A stretch of 6,202 bases of DNA, from NCBI GenBank assembly GCA_024638345.1, contig JAHEKL010000173.1, positions 1 through 6,202 of the forward strand. The letters run 5' to 3'. Shown piece after piece: positions 5,938-6,202 of this stretch (position 1 is its first letter; the number at the start of each line of letters is the position of its first letter). This DNA comes from Gammaproteobacteria bacterium. Lineage in GTDB: Bacteria > Gemmatimonadota > Gemmatimonadetes > Longimicrobiales > Gaopeijiaceae. Below the pieces are notes generated by a model. It did not search any database. It saw only the letters and a program-made list of their open reading frames with translations, and was not told where the DNA came from. The position numbers and the translations under genes are program-made.

Positions 5938-6202
5938 TCAGCCGTATCTCTCCAACGCACGCTCTCGTGCTCGCGCGATCTCCGTCTCGCGATCCCTCGG
6001 TGGGGCGTTGGTCACCAGGGAGGCAATGAGCTCTCGAGTCACATCGGTCACACGGTCGACCGCCTCCTCGAACACGGCCTCGTTGATCCTGGATGGCGCA
6101 TTGTATCCACTTACTTTGCGAACATATTGGAGGGCCGAAGCACGCATGTCCTCTTCGGTGCTCAGTGGGTCGTAGTTGAACAAGGGCCTAATGTTTCTGC
6201 AC
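5938..6202 (-). CDS. DUF2277 family protein, start codon cut by window edge
   Basis: Small conserved protein of unknown function. Reading past the last in-window start candidate (TTG at 6183) the frame continues as CRNIRPLFNYDP, and the final window base is the G of the preceding start codon. The full protein therefore reads MCRNIRPLFNYDP... and should be 88 residues, assuming ATG with its first two bases outside. The sequence fits the DUF2277 pattern throughout: MCRNI at the N-terminus, FNYDP (residues 9-13), EEDMRASALQYVRKVSG, then N-rich linker residues and LVTNAPPRDRETEIARARERA near the C-terminus. It is soluble, rich in charged residues and mostly helical, without signal peptide or membrane segment. 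It is the first visible gene of the minus-strand cluster with the hydrolase and membrane protein. Its promoter and ribosome binding site are outside the window. Confidence 0.92.
   Translation of the reverse strand, partial: CRNIRPLFNYDPLSTEEDMRASALQYVRKVSGYNAPSRINEAVFEEAVDRVTDVTRELIASLVTNAPPRDRETEIARARERALERYG

Noticed and set aside
1..6202. tRNA, rRNA, CRISPR array, transposase, toxin-antitoxin pair or phage defence system
   Set aside because: No cloverleaf, regular direct repeats, terminal inverted repeats or matching protein motifs were seen. The window is nearly fully occupied by recognisable chromosomal enzymes.

Overview
The window looks like ordinary chromosomal DNA from a GC-rich bacterium (roughly 60% GC or more by eye), with densely packed genes mainly on the minus strand. 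High GC, a secreted B3-like metallo-hydrolase, a DinB-family protein and a DUF2277 protein would suit Gemmatimonadota or a similar environmental phylum. That placement is a guess, because nothing here is a taxonomic marker. I see no rRNA, tRNA, CRISPR array, insertion sequence or phage gene.

Left block (1-2845, minus strand, read right to left): a PhzF-family epimerase/isomerase-like protein, a 180-base gap holding a possible 30-codon reading frame, purD (GAR synthetase, purine synthesis) and mutM/fpg (8-oxoguanine DNA glycosylase, cut by the left edge). The mutM start lies inside the 3' end of purD, so those two are almost certainly co-transcribed. The small frame would meet purD in an ATGA stop/start overlap.

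Middle (2846-3466): a 150-base divergent intergenic region with several short dyads separates phzF from a plus-strand DinB-family gene. The DinB gene has a clear AGGAGG ribosome binding site and a plausible extended -10. It converges on a GNAT acetyltransferase gene (3519-4139, minus).

Right block (4297-6202, minus, read right to left): a DUF2277 protein whose start codon is cut by the right edge after its G, an exported metallo-beta-lactamase-fold hydrolase with a complete B3-type zinc ligand set, and a small multi-pass membrane protein resembling DUF6010. Gaps of 48 and 18 bases suggest one transcript.

The purD-mutM pair is housekeeping. The other genes are small accessory enzymes whose substrates cannot be read from sequence. 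I found no convincing new multi-gene system. The items most worth a second look are the small frame before purD, the DUF2277/hydrolase/membrane protein cluster, and the dyads between phzF and the DinB gene.
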